A stretch of 43,845 nt of DNA from Lachnospiraceae bacterium (GCA_017540355.1 JAFYBE010000090.1:1-43845); one strand, 5' to 3'; positions 34,051 through 42,899 are shown, numbered from the stretch's first letter. Notes: generated by a model not told the origin, from the letters alone. Made by a program: numbers and translations.

Positions 34051-34722
34051 CTATTTTTCTTCTCTGTCCTTCTCCCTCATCTGCTGCTCAAGCTCCAATA
34101 CCCTGTTGATAAGCTCGGTATTGGCCATCTGCAGATTACGAATATCCTCGCGGACGGGATCGGGAAGATGTACATGATCAAGATTATCCTGAGGCAAAGT
34201 GTCATTAACCGACTTAACGACTCTTCCGGGCACACCGACAACCGTCGATCCCGGAGGAACTTCCTCAAGTACGACGCTTCCGGCGCCGATCTTGCTGTTA
34301 TCTCCTATCTTAAAAGAACCGAGCACCTTCGCACCCGTACTAATCATTACGTTGTTGCCTACGGTAGGATGACGCTTACCGTGCTCCTTACCGGTACCGC
34401 CCAAAGTTACACCCTGATACAGCGTAACATTGTCGCCTATCTCAGCCGTCTCGCCTATAACCACGCCCGCGCCGTGATCGATAAAAAAACCCTTGCCTAT
34501 GGTAGCGCCGGGATGAATCTCTATACCCGTCTTACGAACGCCTTTCTGCGAGATGAGTCTGGCCAGGAAATAATGGCCCTTAAGATACTGCTTATGCGCA
34601 AGTCTGTAATACATCATCGCCTTAAAACTCGGATAGAGGAAAACCTCCATGTTGCTGTGTATAGCAGGATCACGCTCTTTAATTAGTTCTATCTCTTCTT
34701 TTATTGTTTTAAACAATCCCAT
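34051..34722 (-). CDS. cysE: Serine O-acetyltransferase
   Basis: A 223-residue left-handed beta-helix acetyltransferase that makes O-acetylserine for cysteine synthesis. Hexapeptide rungs run through [37 protein letters not shown] and [14 protein letters not shown], with His in the HGKRHP loop. The N-terminal helical part is shorter than in E. coli CysE (the Firmicutes EpsC-type length). A coiled, charged C-terminal tail ([15 protein letters not shown]) is less usual. AAAGG lies about nine bases before the ATG. No T-box leader is seen upstream. Confidence 0.95.
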   Translation of the reverse strand: MGLFKTIKEEIELIKERDPAIHSNMEVFLYPSFKAMMYYRLAHKQYLKGHYFLARLISQKGVRKTGIEIHPGATIGKGFFIDHGAGVVIGETAEIGDNVTLYQGVTLGGTGKEHGKRHPTVGNNVMISTGAKVLGSFKIGDNSKIGAGSVVLEEVPPGSTVVGVPGRVVKSVNDTLPQDNLDHVHLPDPVREDIRNLQMANTELINRVLELEQQMREKDREEK

Positions 34723-34742
34723 TTTAGTGTACCTTTGTTATA

Positions 34743-35384
34743 TCATGAATTAACTTTCCTACCGCATCCCGAACTCATCGGACATCGCGTACAGGATGAA
34801 GCATCACATGATGCGGCCCCGTTTCCGGCCTCTGCTTCATCAAAGTTCACTTCAAAGGTTCCGTTCAGATCTTGCATATTGACATTCGCCATATCCATCG
34901 TGGCAAATTCTCTCGGAGTATTCAAAAGACATATGGCCTGTGCCGAAATACCCTCGCCGCTTCCGGTAAAGCCCAGTCCCTCTTCGGTCGTAGCCTTAAC
35001 GCTTACCTGAGATACGTCGATTCCGAGTGCCGCAGCAATATTCTCACGCATTCTGTCTATATAAGGTCTCATCTTGGGAGCCTGAGCTATTATCGTGGCA
35101 TCGATATTCTCTATCATGTAACACTCAGCTTCAAGCATCGCGCCGACCATAGCAAGCAGATTAAGACTGTCGGCTCCGGCAAATCTCTCATCCGTATCGG
35201 GGAAATGCTTGCCTATATCGCCCATTGCAGCCGCACCCAAAAGGGCATCGGATATCGCATGCAAAAGCACATCCGCATCGGAATGACCTAAAAGGCCCTT
35301 CTCATAAGGGATCTTTATTCCGCCGATTATGAGGTCTCTTCCCTCAACCAGCTTATGTACGTCATAACCCATTCCGATCCGCAT
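34743..35384 (-). CDS. ispF: 2-C-methyl-D-erythritol 2,4-cyclodiphosphate synthase with Cys-rich tail
   Basis: A 213-residue IspF, about 55 longer than usual (157-160). The core keeps the zinc ligands D8, H10 and H42, and the segments [30 protein letters not shown] and [17 protein letters not shown]. Residues 156-213 are an extra tail containing four cysteines at 193, 198, 201 and 207 (CX4CX2CX5C), a likely metal or iron-sulphur site of unknown purpose. IspF is in the MEP pathway, as is IspG at 27.3 kb. GGGAG is six bases before ATG 35384, three bases after the histidine kinase stop, so it may be cotranscribed with that gene. Confidence 0.93.
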   Translation of the reverse strand: MRIGMGYDVHKLVEGRDLIIGGIKIPYEKGLLGHSDADVLLHAISDALLGAAAMGDIGKHFPDTDERFAGADSLNLLAMVGAMLEAECYMIENIDATIIAQAPKMRPYIDRMRENIAAALGIDVSQVSVKATTEEGLGFTGSGEGISAQAICLLNTPREFATMDMANVNMQDLNGTFEVNFDEAEAGNGAASCDASSCTRCPMSSGCGRKVNS

Positions 35385-35387
35385 AAT

Positions 35388-38228
35388 CTACTCCCTGTTA
35401 ATGACCATCTCGCAGAAGTCTCTGCAGGCCCTGTTATAATCCTCGTAATCTTTTTTAATATATCCTACGTCACCGCTCTTGGCTGCCATCTCATGTGCCT
35501 TCGAGCGCTCTCTTAGCTTATCGTTATAAACGGATGCCATCATGCCCTTGATACCGTGTGCTCTTATGGCATAGTCGGCATAATCTTCCGCTTCTATATC
35601 CTTTTTAAGTATATCAAGCATGTCAAGAGTATCCGCAGCAACCTTATCCATTATCTCATAGGTAAAGCTCTCGGTTCCGTATATGCGTAATGACTTGTTA
35701 AACGCCTCATGATCCTTAAGGCTGCCTCCGGTGTTCGTCCGCTTCTGCACAGTCTCTGCCTCTTTGACAGGCGCAGAGCTTTCGCCTTTGTCCTCATCGG
35801 CAATAGCTTCAGGAACCGGTACGGAATCGGCCTTCTGTCTTTCGATAAGTTCCTCGGGAATGTGGTCTGCAAGGATGCTTTCAAGTGTTGAGCCGTTAAC
35901 GGGCTTAGCGATATAATCGTCAAAACCGATCGCTCTGTATTCATCCCTGCTGTCCTTCGTCGCATTGGCCGTAAGAACTATAATAGGCGTCTTCTTATTG
36001 GGGTTGGCTGCCGAGCCGCGGATTGCCTTAAGCACCTGGATACCGTCGGGTTCGGGCATCATATGGTCAAGCAGGATAACGTCATACTTATTGTTGCTGC
36101 TAAGCTCAATTGCTTCCTTGCCGTTATCCGCAAGCTGAATATTGACCCTTGTCTGCTTTAGAAGCTGCTTGATGATCATTAAGTTGGATGAATTGTCATC
36201 AACCGCAAGAATGCTGGCCTTGGGCGCCTTGAATGAAGCAACGTACTTACGTTCCTTCTCACTGTCTTCAGTGCCTGCAGTCTTCCAGTTATCCGAAACG
36301 GGCGTGCGGCTAATGATTCTCTGAGGAATCCTTACCTTGAAGGTTGAGCCTTTGCCGTAAACGCTCTCAACCGATATCGTGCCGCCCATGGCTTCCGTAA
36401 GGTTCTTGACTATCGCAAGACCCAAGCCGGTGCCCTGAATGTGCTTGTTCTTACTCTCATCCGCTCTTTCAAAAGAATCAAAGAGCCTGTCTATATCTGA
36501 CTTCTTGATACCTATACCGGTGTCGGACACCTCAAAGAAGAGAATACACTTGCCGTTGCTCTTCTCATCCTCATCCTTCACATCCTCAGAATAAGCCTTA
36601 AGCGAAACGGTTCCGTTCTGAGTGTACTTGATGGCGTTGGTAACAAGGTTAATAAGTATCTGCCTTATATGGTTCTCATCACCGTCAAGGACGGCGGGAA
36701 TATCCGATGATATATCAATCTTGGTCTCGAGATTGCGGTTGGCCGCCTGCTGATTAAGAAGGTTCGTAACATCACCGAGGATGTTGGCGATATTGTAGGG
36801 GTCGCTTACAATATTCATCTTGCCGGCTTCGATCTTGGAGATGTCAAGCACGTCGCCTATGATGGATAAAAGCAGGTTGCAAGACCTCTTGATATGCTCG
36901 GCATATTCTGTGATATCGGCATCATTGCTCTCACGAAGAATCATCTCGTTCATACCCATAACGCTGTTGATGGGAGTACGGATCTCATGGGACATATTAG
37001 CGAGGAATGCTGTCTTGATACGGTTGGACTCGATGGCCTTCCTTCGCTCTCTCTCCGAATCCATAATGTCTCCTAACGTATGTACCATACATGCACCGAT
37101 CAAAAGATATACTCCAAGCATCATCCATACGCCGTTAAAGGCAACGATATGAAGATTGATAAATATAATCTCAAGGATTGAGCAGACTACCATAGCCATA
37201 ACGCCTATGGCCACCCATCTGTACTCTCTTGCATATCCTCTCCTATAATCCAGAACAAGGAAGATAATCTGGAGCAAAATGGCTATGCCGACGATAAGGT
37301 CGTTGATAAGCAGGGTCTTTTCAAAGGATATGATATCAAGGAAATGAAGTCCCGACATCACAAGCTCATCAAGCACAAGGCCCGCCATAATAGCGGACTG
37401 CACCTTCTCATACCTGCCTCTCTGGACTTCATTGATATAGCGAATAAACGGGATGGGCATAATGGGCGTTAAGATATAGCCCATAAGACCGTCCACATAT
37501 ATATTGTTGAATGCAAACTGATAGAGGAACGAGTCGGTAACGACCCAGGTGGAAATGCCGACCATACCGAAACCGAGCACCATAAGGGCTACGTTATTGA
37601 CCTTATATATGACACCTGCGATGATGGATGCGATAATAGTCAGTACGGCCATAACAAAAAGCAGAATGCCCATGCCGAACTTAATGATGTTGTCATCGAC
37701 AATCAACCTGCCGATTGCATACATCTCACCGTAGTAAATGCTTAAGATATTGCCGTTGTAGGCATTATCCTCATCTTTTAAAATCACAACACTTTTGCCG
37801 GCATCCGCAGCAGAAAGCTTAATCGGGAACAGCTCACTCTTAACGACTCTTCCGGGAATCTCGCTGTCATATCCCGTATGGTTAAATCTTAATTCTCCGT
37901 CTATATAAAGCTTAAGGCCTCTTCCGGCCATGACACAGATATACATTCCGTCTTCGATATCATCGGGAAGCACGGAAGTAAGCTTAACCCACTCATAACC
38001 GTCGGTATCAAGTCTTACGGGTACGGTACATGTGCCGGTCGCACCGCTTTCGGTCTCATACTCCCATGTGATGTCCAAAAGCTTGCCCTCGCCGACATTG
38101 AGCACATCATGCTTTAAGGCAAACTGACCGATAATGTACAGCGCAATTGTGGCAATCACGACACCCCACGTGATTGCTACGCTTAACCTGTATAGAATAT
38201 TCCTTTTCTCGTTCTTACTGTCGTACAT
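35388..38228 (-). CDS. Hybrid sensor histidine kinase with receiver and HPt domains
   Basis: A 946-residue membrane kinase. One span (about 15-36), an outside domain with beta-strand character (about 45-175, similar in outline to 7TMR-DISM sensors), then seven spans (about 183-385). HisKA has His414 (FLANMSHEIRTPINSVM), and HATPase carries N530 region NLVTNAIKYTQ, DTGIG (569-573) and GTGLGLAIV. A receiver domain (about 672-790) has D721 (LLDHMMPEPDG), and an HPt domain has His890 (RAHGIKGMMASV). The complete phosphorelay in one chain suggests it feeds a separate regulator outside the window. GGAG sits nine bases before the ATG. Signal unknown. Confidence 0.94.
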   Translation of the reverse strand: MYDSKNEKRNILYRLSVAITWGVVIATIALYIIGQFALKHDVLNVGEGKLLDITWEYETESGATGTCTVPVRLDTDGYEWVKLTSVLPDDIEDGMYICVMAGRGLKLYIDGELRFNHTGYDSEIPGRVVKSELFPIKLSAADAGKSVVILKDEDNAYNGNILSIYYGEMYAIGRLIVDDNIIKFGMGILLFVMAVLTIIASIIAGVIYKVNNVALMVLGFGMVGISTWVVTDSFLYQFAFNNIYVDGLMGYILTPIMPIPFIRYINEVQRGRYEKVQSAIMAGLVLDELVMSGLHFLDIISFEKTLLINDLIVGIAILLQIIFLVLDYRRGYAREYRWVAIGVMAMVVCSILEIIFINLHIVAFNGVWMMLGVYLLIGACMVHTLGDIMDSERERRKAIESNRIKTAFLANMSHEIRTPINSVMGMNEMILRESNDADITEYAEHIKRSCNLLLSIIGDVLDISKIEAGKMNIVSDPYNIANILGDVTNLLNQQAANRNLETKIDISSDIPAVLDGDENHIRQILINLVTNAIKYTQNGTVSLKAYSEDVKDEDEKSNGKCILFFEVSDTGIGIKKSDIDRLFDSFERADESKNKHIQGTGLGLAIVKNLTEAMGGTISVESVYGKGSTFKVRIPQRIISRTPVSDNWKTAGTEDSEKERKYVASFKAPKASILAVDDNSSNLMIIKQLLKQTRVNIQLADNGKEAIELSSNNKYDVILLDHMMPEPDGIQVLKAIRGSAANPNKKTPIIVLTANATKDSRDEYRAIGFDDYIAKPVNGSTLESILADHIPEELIERQKADSVPVPEAIADEDKGESSAPVKEAETVQKRTNTGGSLKDHEAFNKSLRIYGTESFTYEIMDKVAADTLDMLDILKKDIEAEDYADYAIRAHGIKGMMASVYNDKLRERSKAHEMAAKSGDVGYIKKDYEDYNRACRDFCEMVINRE

Positions 38229-38275
38229 TTATAAAATCTCCGATACTGTCCTTTTGTTCGGACAGATACCTATAG

Positions 38276-38281
38276 AGTATA
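38276..38281 (-). promoter_or_regulatory. Possible extended -10 of the histidine kinase gene
   Basis: Minus strand TGC followed by TATACT (38276-38281), with a poor -35 (TTATAA). An inverted TGTCC...GGACA pair (38247-38263) lies between it and the ATG. Confidence 0.4.
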
Positions 38282-38294
38282 GCATATATATACC

Positions 38295-39284
38295 TTATTT
38301 ATAAAGTTTTTTCAGAGTTTCAAGTTCTTTTGCAAAGCGCTCGGTAACCGCAGCGGGACCGACAATACGAACCTTCGGTCCGAGTGCGAAAATCCAGCCT
38401 AAAAATTGGTCGCTTACGGCAACGTCAACATTGATCTGAGACCAGCCCTTCTTATCATCCGGGAAGATGGTTATATCCTTGCCGAAACGGTCCAAGAATA
38501 CACCAACCATGTCATCTTCAAAGGCAAGCTTTACCTTCGTTTCCACACCGCCGAACATTCCGAAACTCATCTTGGCATATTTTGCCATGTCAAACTCTTT
38601 GAATTCATCACGTCCGACACGCTTCTTATCCAGAATACGGACGTTTTTGATCTTATCAACACGGAAGTGCTTAATCTTACCCGCCTCTTCATCAAAGGCT
38701 ATAAGATAATAGTTCTCATCATCCCAGGTAAGCGCCCACGGACTCATGACATAGGGCTTGTCCTGGCGCGGCTCCATCTTCTTATCTTTGGTCCACCGCA
38801 TATACTCAAAGCTTATCTGTCTGTTAGAAGCTATGGCACGGTGCACATCATCCACGTAGTAGTATACGCTCTCGTTCATGGTCTTGACTCTGCCCTGAAC
38901 CATGACCTGACGCTTAAGCTGAGCCGCCTCATAATCGCTTGCAAGGCTTGTAAGCTTCTTAATAAGCTCTGTTGACTTCCTTTCGGTTATAAACTTGGAA
39001 GACTGTATGGCATCCACCAACAGCTTAAGTTCGGCTATCTCAAACTTCTTACTTCCGACGTGATAATAGAAGTTGCGTCCTTCCTTCTCACCTATGACGT
39101 CTATACCGAGCGTGCGAAGCGCCTCGATATCGTCATACAGACTCTTCCTGTCCGCAGAAACGCCGTAAGCTTCAAGCGCCTTCTGTATCTCCGGCATCGT
39201 GATCTTATGATCGTCATCCGTCTTCTGCGTCATTATCATACTAAGATAATATAACTTAAGCTTCTGATTGGCTCCCTTAGGCAT
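38295..39284 (-). CDS. WYL-domain transcriptional regulator
   Basis: A 329-residue regulator: an N-terminal winged helix (residues about 1-65, KITMPEIQKALEAYGVSADR then KSLYDDIEALRTLGID) and a WYL domain (about 150-230, QISFEYMRWTKDKKMEP, SPWALTWDDENYYLIAF and HFRVDKIKN), plus a C-terminal WCX extension. WYL domains sense small molecules or nucleic acid and often regulate DNA repair or defence genes. No defence gene is next to it. GGGAGG is six bases before the ATG. Its promoter is separate. Confidence 0.92.
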   Translation of the reverse strand: MPKGANQKLKLYYLSMIMTQKTDDDHKITMPEIQKALEAYGVSADRKSLYDDIEALRTLGIDVIGEKEGRNFYYHVGSKKFEIAELKLLVDAIQSSKFITERKSTELIKKLTSLASDYEAAQLKRQVMVQGRVKTMNESVYYYVDDVHRAIASNRQISFEYMRWTKDKKMEPRQDKPYVMSPWALTWDDENYYLIAFDEEAGKIKHFRVDKIKNVRILDKKRVGRDEFKEFDMAKYAKMSFGMFGGVETKVKLAFEDDMVGVFLDRFGKDITIFPDDKKGWSQINVDVAVSDQFLGWIFALGPKVRIVGPAAVTERFAKELETLKKLYK

Positions 39285-39318
39285 ATCGCACCTCCCACAG
39301 TATGCTTTTACGTGCCTT

Positions 39319-39345
39319 ATTATAACATATTAAAACCCGTGTCAG
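39319..39345 (-). promoter_or_regulatory. Promoter of the WYL regulator
   Basis: Minus strand: perfect -10 TATAAT (39319-39324) and CTGACA (39340-39345) as -35, spacer 15 bases. The -35 overlaps the stop of the radical SAM gene. Confidence 0.55.
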
Positions 39346-40238
39346 ACCCCTGTTAAGTCGAATTTCGGGACATAACAAAGATCCGCCGTATCACCTTCCT
39401 GAACATATGCGTTGGTAATTCCAAGGCTCTCGGCATAGCGTATAAGGCTGCGATACTCCCTGTCACTTACCGCTCTGTCTATCTCGGGATAATCCGCAAG
39501 GTGTCCGTTCGGAGTGTACTGATCCATAAGGCTTATATAAATCCTGTCGCCGTATCTTTTATATAAATAGTCCGTGATCATCTTGGCCTGGATAAGCATT
39601 CCGGGCATTAAAAGATGCCTGACTATCACTCCGCTTTGTAAGATTCCGTTATCGTCAAAGACACATTCAGGCTTCTGCCTTACCATCTCATCTATCGCCG
39701 CTTTGGCAAACTCAACGTAGCCGCGTGCGTTGCTGTATCTTATCGCATCCTCGTTACGCGCATACTTAAGATCCGCAAGATAGATGTCGATAAGGCCTTC
39801 CATATCCTTTAAAACCCCGGTGTGAATATACGATGATGTGTTAAGAATGAAGGGAAGGTTAAGCCCCTCTGATTTGGCCTTTATTACTGCCTTTTTGAGC
39901 GCCGGCAGAAACATATCACCTGTTACCAAATTGATATTGTTCGCCCCGGCTTCCTTAAGTTCAAAGAAGATTTCGCACAGCCTGTCACCCGATATTCTCC
40001 GGCCGGGCTCACTGCCTCTGCTTATGTCCGCGTTCTGGCAGAATACGCAGCCCATGTTGCAGCCTGCAAAAAAGACGGCGCCTGATCCGCTTTCACCCGA
40101 TATGCACGGCTCTTCCCACATGTGCAATGCGGCCCTTGCAACCACAGGCTCATTGCCCACATGACAGTATCCGTATGTTGTATCTCTGTTAACGCCGCAT
40201 TCTCTCGGACAGAGCATGCAGCCCGTAAAATCGCTCAC
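39342..40238 (-). CDS. Radical SAM protein, PflA-like (COG1313 type)
   Basis: A 298-residue radical SAM enzyme. The cluster motif CNMGCVFC (CxxxCxxC) is in FFAGCNMGCVFCQNADIS. Two N-terminal Cys pairs (GCMLCPRECGVNRD and YGYCHVG) probably bind a further metal. Other blocks are NNINLVTGDMFLPALKKAV, LLMPGM and YISLMDQYTPNG. Related proteins are annotated as putative pyruvate formate-lyase activating enzymes, but their partners are not known, and no glycyl radical enzyme gene is near. The start is GTG 40238, with GGAAGAG about 10 bases upstream. It is last in the unit with the 57-residue protein and two editing enzymes. Confidence 0.9.
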   Translation of the reverse strand: MSDFTGCMLCPRECGVNRDTTYGYCHVGNEPVVARAALHMWEEPCISGESGSGAVFFAGCNMGCVFCQNADISRGSEPGRRISGDRLCEIFFELKEAGANNINLVTGDMFLPALKKAVIKAKSEGLNLPFILNTSSYIHTGVLKDMEGLIDIYLADLKYARNEDAIRYSNARGYVEFAKAAIDEMVRQKPECVFDDNGILQSGVIVRHLLMPGMLIQAKMITDYLYKRYGDRIYISLMDQYTPNGHLADYPEIDRAVSDREYRSLIRYAESLGITNAYVQEGDTADLCYVPKFDLTGV

Positions 40239-40268
40239 GTTACTAATACTCTTCCTGCAGAAATCTGC

Positions 40269-40442
40269 TCACTTTATGAGTTCGTACTGCATCATTTCGT
40301 ATTTAAGTTCACTGCCTTCTCTGATCTCAGGCGGCAGAAGTGCCCTTGCCACAAGCTTAAGATCATCGGACGGCGCATCCGTCCTGCGAAGGTTCGCATA
40401 ATCACCGTCTATGCTTTCCACTACGTAATATCTTGTCTCCAT
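40269..40442 (-). CDS. 57-residue protein, DUF3006-like
   Basis: A short gene below usual length limits. It reads METRYYVVESIDGDYANLRR, then TDAPSDDLKLVARALLPPEI and REGSELKYEMMQYELIK, with the stop at 40269. The pattern (a beta-strand with DGDYA, a LP-x-x-I/V-x-x-G turn, and a closing strand) resembles DUF3006 proteins. GGAGGG stands five bases before the ATG, a strong site. It starts 14 bases after ybaK and ends 30 bases before the radical SAM start, so it is part of the same operon. Function unknown. Confidence 0.8.
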   Translation of the reverse strand: METRYYVVESIDGDYANLRRTDAPSDDLKLVARALLPPEIREGSELKYEMMQYELIK

Positions 40443-40456
40443 TATATCCCTCCGAT

Positions 40457-40930
40457 TTATACAACATCCGCCGGCCTACATCCCGTTACGCTTATAAGGT
40501 CAACGGGCGAGAGTTCAATCTGATATCCCACTTTACCGGCACTGACAAAGACCTTATCATATCCTGTCGCAGTCTCATGAATAAATGTCGGAAACTGCTT
40601 CTTCATGCCTATCGGCGAACACCCGCCGTGAACATATCCTGTAAGCGGCAGAAGGTCCTTCTGCTTAATCATTGCTATCGACTTCTCTCCTGCTGCCTTG
40701 GCCGCTTTCTTAAGGTCAAGCTCCGCCTCTACCGGCACCACGAACACATAGTAAGCTCCGCTTTTGCCCTGTGTCACCAGCGTCTTAAACACCCTGGCCG
40801 TCTCCTCACCAAGAATCGCCGCAATCTCCGCGCCCGTCAGCGTCGCATCCTGCTCATATGTATGGCTCTCGTAGCTTATCTTCCTGCTGTCAAGAACCCT
40901 CATCACATTCGTCTTATCGTCTTTCTTCAT
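40457..40930 (-). CDS. ybaK: Cys-tRNA(Pro) deacylase, YbaK/EbsC family
   Basis: A 157-residue YbaK-type editing enzyme that hydrolyses mischarged Cys-tRNA(Pro). Diagnostic features are the N-terminal DSRKISYESHTYEQD, VFKTLVTQG (the conserved Lys), KDLLPLTGYVHGGCSPIGMK with the conserved GxSP pocket, and VFVSAGKVGYQIELSP. Length is normal. The ribosome site GGGGAAG is about 13 bases upstream. It lies eight bases after a second editing domain gene, which makes a tRNA proofreading pair. Confidence 0.94.
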   Translation of the reverse strand: MKKDDKTNVMRVLDSRKISYESHTYEQDATLTGAEIAAILGEETARVFKTLVTQGKSGAYYVFVVPVEAELDLKKAAKAAGEKSIAMIKQKDLLPLTGYVHGGCSPIGMKKQFPTFIHETATGYDKVFVSAGKVGYQIELSPVDLISVTGCRPADVV

Positions 40931-40938
40931 ACTTACAC

Positions 40939-41484
40939 TTAATCTTCCCCCACAAGGTGTACCGTCATGTAGTCATGCCCCGTGGCTGGCAGGAACTTCT
41001 CAATTATATCCTCAGTCTTAATCTTAAGACTCGAAGTGCACACACACGGGTGGCAACCGATGTCATCTCCCTTAAGCACATCCTCATCGATAAGCAGCTT
41101 AACCGCATGTTCGCTGTCATTCATAAGTCCCATTATGCTCACTGCCCCGGGCTCGATATCAAGGTACTTAAGCATATCCTCCGGATTGGCGAAAGACAAC
41201 CTCGCTGAATTAATCTGCGAAGACAGTTCCTTGGTCTTAAACTTCTTATCTCCCGGCATCATAAGCAGGTAAAAATTTGTCTTCTGCCGATTACACAGAA
41301 ATAGGTTCTTACATATCATCACGCCAAGCACCGCATCTATGACATTGCACGCCTCCATGTTATCAGCGCGCTCATGATCGGTCCTGTAATAGTCTATACC
41401 AAGTTTGTCCAAATAATCATATGTCCTGATTTCTCTTGGCAACCTGCCATCCGTGTTATCAGGCCTTCCCTTATATAATTCCAT
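40939..41484 (-). CDS. prdX: Prolyl-tRNA editing protein (ProXp-ala/PrdX-like, YbaK fold)
   Basis: A 181-residue member of the YbaK/PrdX group: KLGIDYYRTDHERADNME, CKNLFLCNRQKTNFYLLMMPGD, the conserved Lys in KTKELSSQINSARLSFA, LKYLDIEPGAVSIMGLMND and LKGDDIGCHPCVCTSSL. ProXp-ala enzymes remove alanine from tRNA(Pro); PrdX is the clostridial name. AAGGAG is eight bases before ATG 41484; an in-frame TTG directly upstream is less likely. Two neighbouring cysteines (HPCVC) sit in the last loop. It is followed by ybaK. Confidence 0.9.
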   Translation of the reverse strand: MELYKGRPDNTDGRLPREIRTYDYLDKLGIDYYRTDHERADNMEACNVIDAVLGVMICKNLFLCNRQKTNFYLLMMPGDKKFKTKELSSQINSARLSFANPEDMLKYLDIEPGAVSIMGLMNDSEHAVKLLIDEDVLKGDDIGCHPCVCTSSLKIKTEDIIEKFLPATGHDYMTVHLVGED

Positions 41485-41505
41485 CAATATCTCTCCTTAT
41501 ATCGA

Positions 41506-41757
41506 TCAATGCCAATACGGCTTTTGATCCTTATGGCTGTAACCCTTCATCTTTTCCCTATAATCCGCAAGGATGGCCTCATAATTCATACAAGCCTTAC
41601 CCTTAAGCGCGCCCGATTCCCGAAGCCTCACAAATGCCTCCTCAAGTTCCTTAAGATTGCTCTGCGCATTGTCCTTATAGTTATTGGACATATTCATCTT
41701 TAATCTTTTAATGATCTCTTCCAACTCTTTTTCTGCTTTGCTTTTAAATATACTCAT
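41506..41757 (-). CDS. Small helical protein, function unknown
   Basis: An 83-residue basic, helical protein (MSIFKSKAEKELEEIIKRLK, then a middle helix LKELEEAFVRLRESGALKGK and the end YSHKDQKPYWH). I do not recognise a family. GAGG is about four bases before the ATG. It is the first gene of the editing-enzyme unit, with an extended -10 promoter at 41805-41813. Codon use is like the neighbours. Confidence 0.7.
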   Translation of the reverse strand: MSIFKSKAEKELEEIIKRLKMNMSNNYKDNAQSNLKELEEAFVRLRESGALKGKACMNYEAILADYREKMKGYSHKDQKPYWH

Positions 41758-41804
41758 ATTGCCTCGTTCAATCTATCAAACCGCCCATTACAAATCCGTC
41801 TTAC

Positions 41805-41813
41805 ATTATAGCA
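41805..41813 (-). promoter_or_regulatory. Extended -10 promoter of the editing-enzyme unit
   Basis: Minus strand TGC followed by a perfect TATAAT (41805-41810). The -35 position would fall inside the terminator hairpin at 41822-41854, and no good -35 is seen. Confidence 0.6.
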
Positions 41814-41821
41814 TATCCTGC

Positions 41822-41854
41822 AAAAAACGAGGGCGACTCCCCAAGTCTCCCTCG
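41822..41854 (-). terminator. Terminator after the Rpn gene (copy 1 of a 33-bp identical repeat)
   Basis: On the minus strand CGAGGG, an internal mismatch, GACT...AGTC and CCCTCG form a hairpin followed by six T. The 33 bases are identical to 43042-43074. Confidence 0.88.
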
Positions 41855-41892
41855 TACTAAATTTGCATTTCACTCACACAAAAAGAACGGCA

Positions 41893-42834
41893 TTATCCAA
41901 TCTCCCTGCGCACGCTGTCAATTTGCTCCTGTGTACACTCTGCTATCGCAATAATATCCTCATCAGTCTGGCCACGGAGCAACATGTTCTTAATAACAAT
42001 CATAGTTTTCTCCGAAATTCCTTCAGCAATCCCCTGCGAGATCCCTTCAGCAATTCCCTTCTCAATCCCTTCCTGTATCAGCGATTCCCTATGCTTCTCC
42101 TCGTTATAATCCAACACATGCATCCGTATCACCCCACCTTTCTCCTTTTTCAGGAACTCGGCCATTATATCATCATCAATGCAACTGTCAACGGCCTCAG
42201 CTACTGCCTTTTCAATCACCTTTCCCTTGGCAAGTTCCTCTCTTATCCTGTAATTGAGAATCGCAAAGTCCCTGAGTGCCACGCACTTATCCATCAACTC
42301 TTTATTATGCCCGTAGTTGATATTCAGCATCCGCACGGCAAGTTCCAGCTCCGGCTCATCCGTCTGCCTCTCAAACGCCTCCGACAGCCTAAGCACTTCA
42401 TCATCCGGAACACTCCGCACGCCGTTATAAAACACCACAAATTTCGGCGTAGGTATCCTGATCAACCGACTCCCGTACAAATCCTCCTGCATCGCATATG
42501 TCCTATACATATCAGTAATATAGAACAGATCCCTTAACGGCATATTGGGATTGACCGTCGACTGGTGTTCATACAGATTCACCGTCCCGCTTATTACAAA
42601 GGACACATCATTGTAAATCTTAAGGAACACCGCGTTATCAAGCGTATTGATTGTCAGCTCATCCTCGGTATGCGACGTCCCGTTAAGCGCATTATACAAC
42701 TCAACCGCATTCTTCTTGTCACTGAAAAACATCTTAAACACGTTCGAATTATACTCACGATTAATCGAAGCATCCGCGCCCATATCGCTCACAAAGTCCG
42801 AAACCACGCCATTATTCAGTTTACTCTCATTCAT
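41893..42834 (-). CDS. Rpn family recombination-promoting nuclease (PD-(D/E)XK, putative transposase family)
   Basis: A 313-residue Rpn-family protein. The PD-(D/E)XK core is visible as NDVSFVISGTVNLYEHQSTVN, followed by NPNMPLRDLFYITDMYRT; the Asp and the ExQ pair are the likely active site. The C-terminal third has a run of EGI-x-x-GI repeats (EGIEKGIAEGISQGIAEG) and a short helical end. Rpn proteins (RpnA in E. coli) cleave DNA and stimulate RecA-independent recombination, and are often present in many copies. AAGGAGG lies six bases before ATG 42834. A small leader ORF ends in a TAATG overlap with the start. The gene is bracketed by two identical 33-bp terminators. Confidence 0.92.
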   Translation of the reverse strand: MNESKLNNGVVSDFVSDMGADASINREYNSNVFKMFFSDKKNAVELYNALNGTSHTEDELTINTLDNAVFLKIYNDVSFVISGTVNLYEHQSTVNPNMPLRDLFYITDMYRTYAMQEDLYGSRLIRIPTPKFVVFYNGVRSVPDDEVLRLSEAFERQTDEPELELAVRMLNINYGHNKELMDKCVALRDFAILNYRIREELAKGKVIEKAVAEAVDSCIDDDIMAEFLKKEKGGVIRMHVLDYNEEKHRESLIQEGIEKGIAEGISQGIAEGISEKTMIVIKNMLLRGQTDEDIIAIAECTQEQIDSVRREIG

Positions 42835-42890
42835 TAAACTACCTCCTTCGAATGAAATATTCGCAGGAGACAGTTCGCCCGTAACCGCAT
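42834..42890 (-). CDS. Possible 18-residue leader ORF before the Rpn gene
   Basis: ATG 42890 is seven bases after AGGGG and reads MRLRANCLLRIFHSKEVV; its TAA overlaps the Rpn ATG by one base (TAATG), the classic coupling arrangement. The Rpn ribosome site lies within it. The same region is also open in the Rpn frame, but has no start codon there. It may be chance. Confidence 0.35.
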   Translation of the reverse strand: MRLRANCLLRIFHSKEVV

Positions 42891-42899
42891 CCGCAATCC

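Noticed and set aside
38229-38300. Terminator between the WYL gene and the histidine kinase
   Set aside because: TGTCC/GGACA pairing is only five bases and no T-run follows.
41893-42834. Complete transposon around the Rpn gene
   Set aside because: The 33-bp copies are direct repeats that form terminators; no inverted ends or target duplications were seen.
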